Source of the DNA: CADEED01 sp035502995
GTDB taxonomy: Bacteria; Pseudomonadota; Gammaproteobacteria; Steroidobacterales; Steroidobacteraceae
Length of the DNA stretch: 64,000 nucleotides
Direction: 5' to 3'
Assembly (NCBI GenBank): GCA_035502995.1
Contig: DATJTW010000003.1
Coordinates: 1 to 64,000, forward strand
Part shown: one piece after another, positions 7,699 to 15,821 of the stretch
How positions within the stretch are numbered: position 1 is the first letter of the stretch
Layout: the number at the start of each line of letters is the position of its first letter
Made by a program: the position numbers and the translations under genes
The notes under the pieces: generated by a model
Database searches by the model: none
Told to the model about the DNA's origin: nothing
What the model saw: only the letters and a program-made list of their open reading frames with translations

Positions 7699-9779
7699 GC
7701 GCGTTCCGCCCGCACCAGCAGGAACCGCTCGAACTTCGCGGTCAGCGTCGCGGCGGCTGCGTCGACCGTGCCGAGGTCCTTCTCGTTGAAGAGATCGCGC
7801 ACGCGCCAGCGGCCGGTGCCGAGTCCGCGCAACGGAATGGGGCCGTTCCAGGTGTCGGCGTAGAACGCGTAGTACATCGCGCCGTCCTTCGCGATCGCGT
7901 GGCCTTCGGGCTTGTCGAAGCCGAGGTCGTACAACGCGCCGAGATACTCGCCCTTCGGCAGCATGTGGGTCTTGTAAATGGACACCCACTTGCGCCACAG
8001 CGCCTCTTTCGCCGGCGTCAGCAGATAGCCACCCGGCGGCAGTTTCTCGACCGGCTTGTCCGTATCCTTCGGCCACGTGAACTTCGTCGAGATGACGGCG
8101 CCGATGCCCACCGACGACGCGAAATCGTCGCCGTGATCGGAGAGCTCGACGTGATCGCCGGCCAGGCTGCTGCCCGCGCCGGCGATCGCCTTGTACGACT
8201 TGCCCTTGCTGCGCACCTGCCACGACGTCAGCGGATCCGACGTCGGGTACTGGTCCGTCGCCGGCAGGTTGTGGAAGTTGAACACCGTGCCGCAGGGGCA
8301 CAGCTCGACCACGGCCTCGGGATTCGCCTCGCGCGCGGCGCGATGCACCGCCAGCCAGAAATCGCCCAGCTTCTCCACCGACTCGGTGGGATGCGCATGG
8401 TTGTGCGCCTTGTTGTAGCAGGGCGCCACGGAATTCAGGTGCTGGCCGTCGAGCTTCAGGCCCTCGAAGCCCCAGTCGCCGATGATCTTCTTCGTCAGCG
8501 CGACGTAGTAGTCGATGGTGGGTTGATAGGCGGGGCACTGCGTCAGCGCGTTCCACCAGCTCACTTTCTGGAACGAGCCGTATTCGTCGAGCAGCAGCAT
8601 GTCGGCGTGGTCGTGCAGCACGTCGCTGCCCGGATCCGCGGCCAGCGGCGCGATCCACAGGCGCGGCTTCATGCCGGCGGCGCGGATCTGGCGCACGAAC
8701 GCGCGCATGTCCTCGTCGCCGCGCGGGAACTTGCGCGTGTCGAGGCGCCAGTCGCCCTCGTTGTTCTGCCAGCCGTCGTCGAGCACGGCCCAGCCGAAGC
8801 CGAGGTCCTTCGCCTTCGGCAACGTGCCGACGATCTGCTCGACGGTGAACTCGCGCTCGTATCCCCAGGCACACCACACCGGCGCGAACGCGGACTCCGG
8901 CGGCTTCGGCGCGGATACGCCTTCGGCGGCGAGGAATTTCCGGTACTGCGTCAGCGGCGCGAAGTGGTCGCCGGTGTGCGCGAGGATGAACGTGCGGTCG
9001 GTGGAGAGCGTGGCGCCCGGTGCCAGGGTCGTCGCATCCGCGCTCTCGATGGCGATGCTCGCGCCCGTCGCGGTCTTGCGGACGGGCAGGTCGAGCAGGC
9101 GCGGCTTCGGTTCGAGATGGCCGACGGCGAGCCCGGCGGTCCTGCTCCAGATGTTGGCCATCGGGATGCCGCCGCCGTAGTCGGAGGCAGCCATGCTCAG
9201 GGTGTTGCGCTGGTCGAAGCCGGCCTTCAGTGGCTGGATCCAGTCGCGGCGGTCCTCGTGCGTGGCGCCGGAAAAGCTCCAGAAGCCGCCGGGGACGTCC
9301 GCGATCTCGTGCGCGGCATTGCGCCAGCCGGTCAGCGCCAGCGGCGCGGCGCCACCGTTTCGATAGTGGACCGTGAGCACGGCCAGACCGGGCAATTGCT
9401 CATAGAAGGTCACGTCGACGGTCTTTTCGATCCCTTCCTTCGACACGCCGGTGATCACGTGGCGACGGCCCGCGCCGTGGCGCGGATCCGTGAAGTCCTC
9501 GTGCGTGAGCTTGCCGAGCGTGAAGGTGTCGATCGCGCTTTTCCCGGTCAGCAGGACTTCGCTGGGCTGGAAAGCAGTCAGTGCGCGGCCGCGGAACAAC
9601 ACCTGCGTGCGCATCCGGCCGTCGAACATCAGGGCGAGAACGCCGTCTCTTGCCTGGTTGTCGATACCCAGCGCGCCCGGGGCCACGGCGCCGAGTGCGC
9701 GCTCCGCCCAAGGAAACGAGGCCAAAGCGAAACCCCCGGAAAGAAGTTTCAGCGCGTTTCGACGTCCGGCGACGGGCAT
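7695..9779 (-). CDS. Secreted GH36-type alpha-galactosidase / alpha-N-acetylgalactosaminidase
   Basis: The 694-residue product starts with a signal peptide resembling a Tat leader (AGRRNALKLLSGGFALASF). The catalytic barrel shows WAVLDDGWQNNEGDW near residue 310 and FEGLKLDGQHLN near 430, with the KxD-type nucleophile signature of clan GH-D. This family removes alpha-galactosyl or alpha-GalNAc residues from oligosaccharides and glycoconjugates. Leading an operon with AgaS and a hexosamine kinase makes alpha-N-acetylgalactosaminidase a serious alternative to plain alpha-galactosidase. A TTTCGTTA box lies about 90 bp upstream. The protein is expected in the periplasm, after TonB-dependent oligosaccharide uptake. 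Confidence 0.87.
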   Translation of the reverse strand: MPVAGRRNALKLLSGGFALASFPWAERALGAVAPGALGIDNQARDGVLALMFDGRMRTQVLFRGRALTAFQPSEVLLTGKSAIDTFTLGKLTHEDFTDPRHGAGRRHVITGVSKEGIEKTVDVTFYEQLPGLAVLTVHYRNGGAAPLALTGWRNAAHEIADVPGGFWSFSGATHEDRRDWIQPLKAGFDQRNTLSMAASDYGGGIPMANIWSRTAGLAVGHLEPKPRLLDLPVRKTATGASIAIESADATTLAPGATLSTDRTFILAHTGDHFAPLTQYRKFLAAEGVSAPKPPESAFAPVWCAWGYEREFTVEQIVGTLPKAKDLGFGWAVLDDGWQNNEGDWRLDTRKFPRGDEDMRAFVRQIRAAGMKPRLWIAPLAADPGSDVLHDHADMLLLDEYGSFQKVSWWNALTQCPAYQPTIDYYVALTKKIIGDWGFEGLKLDGQHLNSVAPCYNKAHNHAHPTESVEKLGDFWLAVHRAAREANPEAVVELCPCGTVFNFHNLPATDQYPTSDPLTSWQVRSKGKSYKAIAGAGSSLAGDHVELSDHGDDFASSVGIGAVISTKFTWPKDTDKPVEKLPPGGYLLTPAKEALWRKWVSIYKTHMLPKGEYLGALYDLGFDKPEGHAIAKDGAMYYAFYADTWNGPIPLRGLGTGRWRVRDLFNEKDLGTVDAAAATLTAKFERFLLVRAERA

Positions 9780-9866
9780 GGAAGGGGCTCCCGGGTGAAC
9801 TGCGCTGCATTCTGGGTCAGGGTCCGGGTTGATGCAATACTTTTGTTGCGATATGTTCCCTGTAAG

Positions 9867-9874
9867 TTTCGTTA
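9867..9874. promoter_or_regulatory. TTTCGTTA box in the alpha-galactosidase/amidohydrolase control region
   Basis: A TTTCGTTA sequence lies between the divergent alpha-galactosidase and amidohydrolase genes. It resembles the three TTTCGTTT boxes beside the DeoR-type repressor gene. A looser relative, TTTTGTTG, sits 26 bp before it at 9841. I read these as candidate operators for the repressor; only the shared sequence supports this. Confidence 0.4.
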
Positions 9875-9889
9875 TATAGCAGGCTGCCC

Positions 9890-10972
9890 ATGATGTCTTT
9901 GCTCCGCTGCTCGCTCGCCGCGGCCGTTGCGCTGCTCACCGCCTGCACGTCGGCGCCGCCCGCCGCGTCTCACTACTCGATGGACGACTTCGCCCGCGTG
10001 CGCAAATTCGACGCGCACGTGCACATGAACGTGCCGGGCGCGGACTTCCTCGAGATCGTGCGCGCCGACAACTTCGAGGTGATGTCGATCAACGTCGACT
10101 ATCCCGATTTCCCGAAGCTCGCCGACCAGAAGGCCGCGGCGCTGACACAGCTGAAAGCCGATCCGGCGCGCGTGCACTGGGCAACGACGTTCTCGATGCA
10201 GGGCTTCGGCAACGCGGGCTGGGCCGCGCAGGTCGGCGCCGGCCTCGACGCCGACGCGAAGCAGGGCGCGAAGGCCGTGAAGATCTGGAAGAACGTCGGC
10301 ATGTCCGAGCGGAATGCGCGCGGCGAGCTGATCCGCATCGACGACCCGGCGATCTCGCCGGTCGCCGACCGCGTGCAGGCGCTCGGCCTCACGCTGATCG
10401 CGCACCAGGGCGAGCCGCACAACTGCTGGCTGCCGCTCGACCAGATGACCACCGACAACGACCGCGAATACTTCGCGAATCATCCGCAGTACCACATGTA
10501 CCTGCATCCCGAGATGCCGGGCTACGAGGACCAGATGCAGCACCGCGATGCGTTCGTCGCCGCGCATCCGCAGCTGCATTTCGTCGGCGCGCACCTCGCG
10601 AGCCTCGAATACGACGTGGACCGCATCGCCGCGTTCCTCGACCGCTTCCCGAATGCGAACGTCGACATGGCGGCGCGCATGAGCCAGGTGCAGTACCAGT
10701 CCGTGCGCGACTTCGACAAGGTGCGCGCGTTCTTCATCAAGTACCAGGACCGGCTGCTGTACGGCACGGATCTCACGCTGAACCCCGGCGACGATCCGGC
10801 GGAATTCAAGCGCGAAGCGCATGGTTTCTGGACGCGCGACTGGCGTTATCTCGCCACGGACGAGAGCCAGCGCGTCGAGATCATCAAGGCCGACGTGAAA
10901 GGACTGGCGCTGCCGCGCGCCGTCATCGACAAGATCTACTACGCGAACTCGAAGCGTGCGTTCCGCCTCTGA
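9890..10972 (+). CDS. Lipoprotein amidohydrolase (metal-dependent TIM-barrel hydrolase)
   Basis: The 360-residue product has a lipoprotein signal with the lipobox LLTAC (Cys near residue 19). KFDAHVHMN follows near residue 40, the HxH metal motif of amidohydrolase-2-type barrels. Later metal-binding candidates are TLIAHQGEPHN near 165, FVGAHLAS near 230 and LLYGTDLTLN near 290. It should be an envelope-anchored zinc hydrolase, but the substrate is unknown. Its place between the glycosidase operon and the repressor suggests a role in handling the same glycan, for example removing an acyl or amide group. It does not look like a NagA/AgaA deacetylase. Confidence 0.8.
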   Translation: MMSLLRCSLAAAVALLTACTSAPPAASHYSMDDFARVRKFDAHVHMNVPGADFLEIVRADNFEVMSINVDYPDFPKLADQKAAALTQLKADPARVHWATTFSMQGFGNAGWAAQVGAGLDADAKQGAKAVKIWKNVGMSERNARGELIRIDDPAISPVADRVQALGLTLIAHQGEPHNCWLPLDQMTTDNDREYFANHPQYHMYLHPEMPGYEDQMQHRDAFVAAHPQLHFVGAHLASLEYDVDRIAAFLDRFPNANVDMAARMSQVQYQSVRDFDKVRAFFIKYQDRLLYGTDLTLNPGDDPAEFKREAHGFWTRDWRYLATDESQRVEIIKADVKGLALPRAVIDKIYYANSKRAFRL

Positions 10973-10987
10973 CGGCGGCGCTGCGAG

Positions 10988-11770
10988 CTAGGCGAGCTGC
11001 ACGTCCACGGCGAGCGCCTGGATCGCCGCGACGACCTCGTCGGGCGCGTCCTTGTCCGTGATCAGCGTATCGAGCTCGGCCACCGCGATGATCCGGTGTA
11101 GGCAGACCTTGCCGAACTTCGAGCTGTCGGTGATCGCGATGACGGAGCCGGCGTTCTCGACCATCTTGCGGTTCAGCAGCGCCTCGGGCTCGAAGTGCGT
11201 GGTGATGCCGCGCTCGAGATCGAAGCCGTCGACGCCGAGGAACAGCTTGTCGACGTGCAGCGCGTTCAGCGCCTCGACCGTCAAACCACCGTAGAACGAC
11301 ATGCTCTTGCGGCGCAGCTCGCCGCCCAGCATCACGAGGTTGATGTTGCTCTTGGGCGCGAGCGAGGAGAGCACGCCGAAGTCGTTCGTGACCACGGTGA
11401 CTTCGACGTTCGGCAGCGCCTCGGCGAGCTGGATGCCGGTGGTGCCCGAGTCGATGACGATCGTGTCGCCGGCCTTCACCAGCGCGGCTGCGCGCTGGCC
11501 GATGCGGCGCTTCTCCTCGAGATGCGACGTGCGCTTCGCTTCGTACGGCGTCTCGGCCGCCGGACCGCCGACGATCTTGCTGTCGATCGCACCGCCGTAG
11601 GCGCGCGCCATCACGCCGCGCTCCGTCAGGTAGCGCAGGTCCTTGCGCACCGTCTGCATGCTGACGCCGAACCGTTTCGCCAGCGAAGTCACCTGGACGC
11701 TGCCGTGCTGACGGACGAGCTCACTGATCTGCAGGCGGCGCTGGCTGGTATCGCGGGTCACGGCGGGCAT
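10988..11770 (-). CDS. agaR: DeoR-family transcriptional repressor (AgaR-like)
   Basis: The product (260 residues) has an N-terminal DeoR helix-turn-helix (QRRLQISELVRQHGSVQVTS with VSMQTVRKDLRYL) followed by the DeoR C-terminal sugar-phosphate sensor domain (IVIDSGTTGIQLAEAL, SSKFGKVCLHRI). I chose ATG 11770 because an AAAGGAGAA ribosome-binding site stands just before it; an ATG eight codons upstream is possible. DeoR repressors of amino-sugar operons release DNA on binding a phosphorylated intermediate. The next-door AgaS and GH36 operon and the divergent TonB receptor are the obvious targets, and repeated TTTCGTTT boxes lie immediately upstream. Confidence 0.87.
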   Translation of the reverse strand: MPAVTRDTSQRRLQISELVRQHGSVQVTSLAKRFGVSMQTVRKDLRYLTERGVMARAYGGAIDSKIVGGPAAETPYEAKRTSHLEEKRRIGQRAAALVKAGDTIVIDSGTTGIQLAEALPNVEVTVVTNDFGVLSSLAPKSNINLVMLGGELRRKSMSFYGGLTVEALNALHVDKLFLGVDGFDLERGITTHFEPEALLNRKMVENAGSVIAITDSSKFGKVCLHRIIAVAELDTLITDKDAPDEVVAAIQALAVDVQLA

Positions 11771-11800
11771 GGGTTCTCCTTTGAAAACAAGCATGCAGGA

Positions 11801-11858
11801 TTTCGTTTAATTTCGCTATTGATGCCAAACGAAACTTGGACTAGGCTTTGTTTCGTTT
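11801..11858. promoter_or_regulatory. Candidate repressor operators: three TTTCGTTT boxes
   Basis: Between the divergent repressor and TonB-receptor genes there are TTTCGTTT at 11801-11808, its inverse AAACGAAA at 11827-11834, and TTTCGTTT at 11851-11858. The spacing is 24 to 26 bp. A related TTTCGTTA lies at 9867 before the glycosidase operon. Reiterated short boxes of this kind are typical of DeoR-family operators. The assignment rests on sequence and position alone. Confidence 0.55.
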
Positions 11859-11903
11859 AGTTGCGTAACCTTTCCGCCGGGGCCACTCCTTGGGAGCAGA
11901 AGA

Positions 11904-14699
11904 ATGAACACCGCGCACCTGACCCGTTCACTGGTTTCGAAGGGCATCGCCCTCGCGCTCTGTCTGCCCGCCGCCGCGTTCGCGCAGAGCGCGGGTAGTG
12001 AGGCGGAGAGCATCGACACCATCATCGTCTCCGGCGTGCGCGCCAGTCTCGGCCGCTCGGTCGACATCAAGCGCAGCGCGGGCACCGTGCAGGATTCGAT
12101 CAGCGCGGTGGAGCTCGGCAAGTTCCCCGACGACAACGTCGCGGACTCGCTGAGCCACATCACCGGCGTCGCCATCTCGCGCACCGCGGGTGGTGAGGGC
12201 CAGAAGGTCAGCGTGCGCGGCCTCGGCCCCGAGTACACGCTGACCACGTTCAACGACCGCATCCTCGCCACCGACGGCGCCGGCCGCGATTTCGCGTACG
12301 ACGTGCTGCCGTCCGACGTGATCAGCGGCGCCGACGTCATCAAGGGCGCGCAGGCGTCGATCTCCGAGGGCGCCATCGGCGGCCTCGTAAACCTGCGCTC
12401 GGCGAGCGCGTTCGATCAGAAGGGCCAGCAGGCCATCGCGCGCCTCGAGGGCGACCGCAACCTGATGTCCGAGCTCAACGGCTACAAGTTCTCGGGCGTG
12501 TACAGCAACACGTTCGCGGACGAGACGTTCGGCGTGTTGCTGGGCGTGGTCTATGCCGAGCGCAAGGACCGCACCGACGTCGCCGGCAACGATGGCGGCT
12601 GGACGCGCAACCCGGATCCCACCGACGAGAGCTGGCTGTGGGGCAACGCCTGGGGCGGCAACATCGATCCGAACGGCAACGGCGAACTCGATGAAGACGA
12701 ATACGGCCTGATCGGCCCCGGCCAGTTCCGCGTCGGCTCCATCCTCGAGGAGAAGAAGCGCCGCGCCGTGTCGGCGAAGTTCGAGTGGCGCCCGACGGAC
12801 AGCGTCAAGATCATCGCCGACGGCCTGAAGACCCGCCTCGACTCGCCGCAGGTCGGTTACCAGCAGTCTTACTACCCGCTGTTCGCGCCGGACCGCTGGT
12901 CCGATTTCCAGATCCAGGACGGCATCGTCACCGGCTTCTCGATGGAGAACCCGGATCCCGAGATGCGCATGAACCCGGAGCTGCTGAACCTCACCGAACA
13001 CCGCGTCGTCGATACCGACCTCTACGGCCTGAACGGCCAGTGGACCGTCAGCGACGCGTTGACGCTGAACGCGGACGTGTACCGCTCCACGTCGAGCCGC
13101 CATTCGGGCGGCCAGGACACGTACGTCGTGTTGCGCATGAACCAGCCGACCACCGCGCACTTCGAGCTCGGCCACGCGGCCGTGCCGAACGTCGTCGTCG
13201 ACTTCGACGACGGCCGCGAGCTGTCGAACGGCCTGGCGGCCGGCGACTTCGGCGGCTCGGACTTCAACACGCACTACATGGAGCTGCGCGGCGACAACGT
13301 CGACGACGAGATCACGGGCGCCACGCTCGGCGGCAAGTTCACGCTCGAGGCCGGCCCGCTGAAGGCGCTGCGCTTCGGTGCGAGCTACACGGACCGCAAG
13401 AAGTCGCGCGATCTCGTCAACAACACGCTGAACGGCGGCGCCGACTACTACTCCGGCGAGAACGCGATCAACGTCGGCGACCTGGGCGGCGACGTGATCT
13501 CGCATTCGTTCACGTTGCCGCACTTCATGAACGACGTGGGCTCCAGCTTCCCGCGCACGTTCCTCGCCTTCGACGTGCCCAACTACCTGGCGGCGCTCGC
13601 GGCGTACGACGGCCACGAACGCCCGGACGGCAGCACCTACGATTTCTCGAACGCGCAGGCCGTCTGGAACCCGCTCGAGAGTTATCGCGTCACCGAGAAG
13701 ACCACCGGCCTCTACCTGCAGGCCGACTTCGGCGGCGAGCGCTGGAGCGCCGACGCCGGCGTGCGTTTCGTGAAGACGAAGACCACGGCCCAGGCCTGGG
13801 ACGCGCCCATCCTCGGCATCACCGACAATGGCGCGTTCAACTACACCGCCGACTACGCGGATCCGACGCCGATCTCCCAGGATGGCGACTACGACTTCGT
13901 GCTGCCGTCCGCGAACTTCACCTGGCGCTTCACCGACTCGCTGCAGTTGCGCGCCGGCGTCGCGAAGACGATGGCGCGTCCGCCGGTCGACAAGCTCGCG
14001 CCGACCAACACGACCGCGAGCGTGTCGTGGGGCGAGTTCACGCAGGTGTTCGGCGGCAACGTGAACCTGCAGCCGTATTCGGCGAAGCAGGGCGATCTCT
14101 CGCTCGAGTGGTATTTCGCCGAGAACTCCATCGTCAACGTCGCGACGTTCTACAAGCGCATCGAGAACCAGATCACCACGAGCTGGGAGCCGGGACAGGA
14201 CATCGGCGTTCCGGGCTACCTGTTCAACATCAGCCGCCCGATCAACGGCGATCACGCGCGCGTGCGCGGCTTCGAGGCCGGCGTGCAGCACTTCTGGCAG
14301 GGCGGTCTCGGTTTCCGCGCGCAGTACACGCGCAATTCGTCGAAGAGCTTCGTGGCCGGCGAGGAGCGGCCGCTCGAGGGCATCGCGCCGTCTGTCTACT
14401 CGGTGTCGGCGATGTACGAACACGCGGCCTGGTCGCTGGGCGTCACCGCCGATCACACCGACGGCTTCGTGACGGCGATCAACGTGCTCGGCGCCGGCTA
14501 CAACGAGGAAGCGGACCCGATCACCTGGCTGACGGCGCACGCGTCCTACAACGTCAACGAGATGCTGACCATCTCTCTCGAGGGGCAGAACCTGCTCGAC
14601 GACGAGCAGACCTACAGCATCAACGGCAATCCGTTGCTGTCCCAGGGTTACTACCGCTACGGCCGTTCGTTCAATCTCGGCATCAGCATGCGGTTCTGA
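11904..14699 (+). CDS. TonB-dependent outer-membrane receptor
   Basis: The 931-residue product has a signal peptide (cleavage near AAAFAQS) and a plug domain starting SIDTIIVSGVRASLGRSVDI with the usual FPDDNVADSL and VSVRGLGPEYT segments. A long beta-barrel ends in an aromatic residue (GISMRF). It belongs to the Xanthomonas/Caulobacter-type family that imports carbohydrates. The adjacent repressor and glycosidase operon suggest galactoside or GalNAc-oligosaccharide uptake. Residues 255-266 (DPNGNGELDEDE) form a perfect EF-hand-like calcium loop, which is unusual here. A GGGAG ribosome-binding site precedes ATG 11904. Confidence 0.9.
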   Translation: MNTAHLTRSLVSKGIALALCLPAAAFAQSAGSEAESIDTIIVSGVRASLGRSVDIKRSAGTVQDSISAVELGKFPDDNVADSLSHITGVAISRTAGGEGQKVSVRGLGPEYTLTTFNDRILATDGAGRDFAYDVLPSDVISGADVIKGAQASISEGAIGGLVNLRSASAFDQKGQQAIARLEGDRNLMSELNGYKFSGVYSNTFADETFGVLLGVVYAERKDRTDVAGNDGGWTRNPDPTDESWLWGNAWGGNIDPNGNGELDEDEYGLIGPGQFRVGSILEEKKRRAVSAKFEWRPTDSVKIIADGLKTRLDSPQVGYQQSYYPLFAPDRWSDFQIQDGIVTGFSMENPDPEMRMNPELLNLTEHRVVDTDLYGLNGQWTVSDALTLNADVYRSTSSRHSGGQDTYVVLRMNQPTTAHFELGHAAVPNVVVDFDDGRELSNGLAAGDFGGSDFNTHYMELRGDNVDDEITGATLGGKFTLEAGPLKALRFGASYTDRKKSRDLVNNTLNGGADYYSGENAINVGDLGGDVISHSFTLPHFMNDVGSSFPRTFLAFDVPNYLAALAAYDGHERPDGSTYDFSNAQAVWNPLESYRVTEKTTGLYLQADFGGERWSADAGVRFVKTKTTAQAWDAPILGITDNGAFNYTADYADPTPISQDGDYDFVLPSANFTWRFTDSLQLRAGVAKTMARPPVDKLAPTNTTASVSWGEFTQVFGGNVNLQPYSAKQGDLSLEWYFAENSIVNVATFYKRIENQITTSWEPGQDIGVPGYLFNISRPINGDHARVRGFEAGVQHFWQGGLGFRAQYTRNSSKSFVAGEERPLEGIAPSVYSVSAMYEHAAWSLGVTADHTDGFVTAINVLGAGYNEEADPITWLTAHASYNVNEMLTISLEGQNLLDDEQTYSINGNPLLSQGYYRYGRSFNLGISMRF

Positions 14700-14707
14700 C
14701 ACACTGC

Positions 14708-14730
14708 GGGTCTCACGGAACAGGAGACCC
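14708..14730 (+). promoter_or_regulatory. Hairpin overlapping the ribosome-binding site of the next gene
   Basis: GGGTCTC (14708-14714) pairs perfectly with GAGACCC (14724-14730) across a 9-base loop. The 3' arm overlaps the AGGAG ribosome-binding site of the metallo-beta-lactamase-fold gene, whose ATG follows at 14733. It could attenuate translation or be a weak end signal for the receptor transcript. No T-tract follows. Confidence 0.4.
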
Positions 14731-14732
14731 CC

Positions 14733-15725
14733 ATGTCACTCTGGAACACTTCCCGCGCGCTCGCGCTGGGCGCGGTCGTCGCCGCGTCGTTGATGGCCTG
14801 CTCGAAGGGCGAGACGCCGCAGCCCGTCGCCGATCCGCCGGCCGCACCCGCCGTCGCCGAGACGCCGCCGCCCGCGCCGCCGCAGGAAGAGGGCGCGCAT
14901 GCGTTCAAGATCGGCGAGCTGTCCGCCTGGGCCGTGCGCGACGGCGCGCTCGAGTTCCCGAACGACAACAAGATCTTCGGCCTCGGCAAGACGCCGGACG
15001 AAGTGAACGCGCTGCTGACCGCCGCGAGCCTGCCCACCGACAAACTACAGCTCGGCCTGCAGCCGTTGCTCGTGAAGACCGCCGACAAGGTGCTGCTGTT
15101 CGACACCGGCGCCGCGGCCAACTTCGGTCCGGGCAACGGCAAGATCCAGGCGTCGCTCGCCGAGGCCGGCTTCCAGCCCGCCGACGTCACCGACATCTTC
15201 ATCTCGCATCTGCACGGCGATCACGTCGGTGGCCTGGTGAACGCGGACGGCGCGCTGGCGTTCCCGAACGCCACCGTCCACCTCTCGAAGGCCGAGTGGA
15301 AGTTCCTGCAGGAAGTGAAGCAGGACATCGCCAACCAGATGGGCCTCGAGAAGCGCGATGCGCTGGTCGCGGCGATCAAGCCGAAGGTCGAGGCGTTCGC
15401 GCCGGGCGCCGAGCTCGTGAAGGGCAACGTGAAGGCCGTGAACATCAAGGGCCACACGCCGGGTCACTCGGGCTACGAGATCACGTCGGGCGCGGAGAAG
15501 CTGCTGTACGTCGGTGACTCCATGCATCACTTCGTGATCTCGGTGCAGCGTCCGGACTGGCCGATGGCGTTCGACGCTGACCAGAAGGTGGGCGCGAAGA
15601 GCCGCGCGGACCTGATCGCGGAGCTCGCGAAGAGCGGCGAGCGCGTATACGCGGTGCACTTCCCGTGGCCGGGCATCGGCAAGGTGCAGAAGGCCGGCGA
15701 CGGCGCGGTGTGGGTGGGCGAATAA
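14733..15725 (+). CDS. Metallo-beta-lactamase-fold hydrolase, predicted lipoprotein
   Basis: The 330-residue product has a lipoprotein signal peptide (SLMACSKGE, Cys near residue 24) and a Pro/Ala-rich linker. The fold itself carries HLHGDHVGG (His159-His164), the zinc-binding motif, with later ligands in GHTPGHSGYEI near 230 and YVGDSMHH near 255. It resembles the lactonase/AttM-like MBL hydrolases and should act in the periplasm. Quorum-signal lactones or other esters are possible substrates. It follows the TonB receptor by 33 bp and could share its transcript. An AGGAG site precedes the ATG. Confidence 0.85.
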   Translation: MSLWNTSRALALGAVVAASLMACSKGETPQPVADPPAAPAVAETPPPAPPQEEGAHAFKIGELSAWAVRDGALEFPNDNKIFGLGKTPDEVNALLTAASLPTDKLQLGLQPLLVKTADKVLLFDTGAAANFGPGNGKIQASLAEAGFQPADVTDIFISHLHGDHVGGLVNADGALAFPNATVHLSKAEWKFLQEVKQDIANQMGLEKRDALVAAIKPKVEAFAPGAELVKGNVKAVNIKGHTPGHSGYEITSGAEKLLYVGDSMHHFVISVQRPDWPMAFDADQKVGAKSRADLIAELAKSGERVYAVHFPWPGIGKVQKAGDGAVWVGE

Positions 15726-15744
15726 CGCGCACCACTGTCAAATG

Positions 15745-15783
15745 AGCCCCGTGACGCGGCGCGCGCGCCGCGTCACGTGGGCT
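15745..15783. terminator. Strong GC-rich hairpin after the MBL-fold gene
   Basis: A perfect 26-base palindrome (15751-15776, starting GTGACGCGGCGC) is extended by AGCCC/GGGCT flanks, giving a stem of about 17 pairs just after the stop codon at 15725. It is the right place for a transcription end before the next gene at 15822. There is no T-run, so a Rho-independent mechanism is not certain. Confidence 0.5.
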
Positions 15784-15821
15784 AGACTGGCGGCAGAAAG
15801 AGAGAGTCAGCAGGAGACTCC

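Noticed and set aside
11928..14702. Open frame of over 900 codons antisense to the TonB-dependent receptor
   Set aside because: It mirrors a real gene and is rich in Arg, Ala, Val and Gly with no domain. In high-GC DNA the antisense frame of a biased gene often lacks stops.
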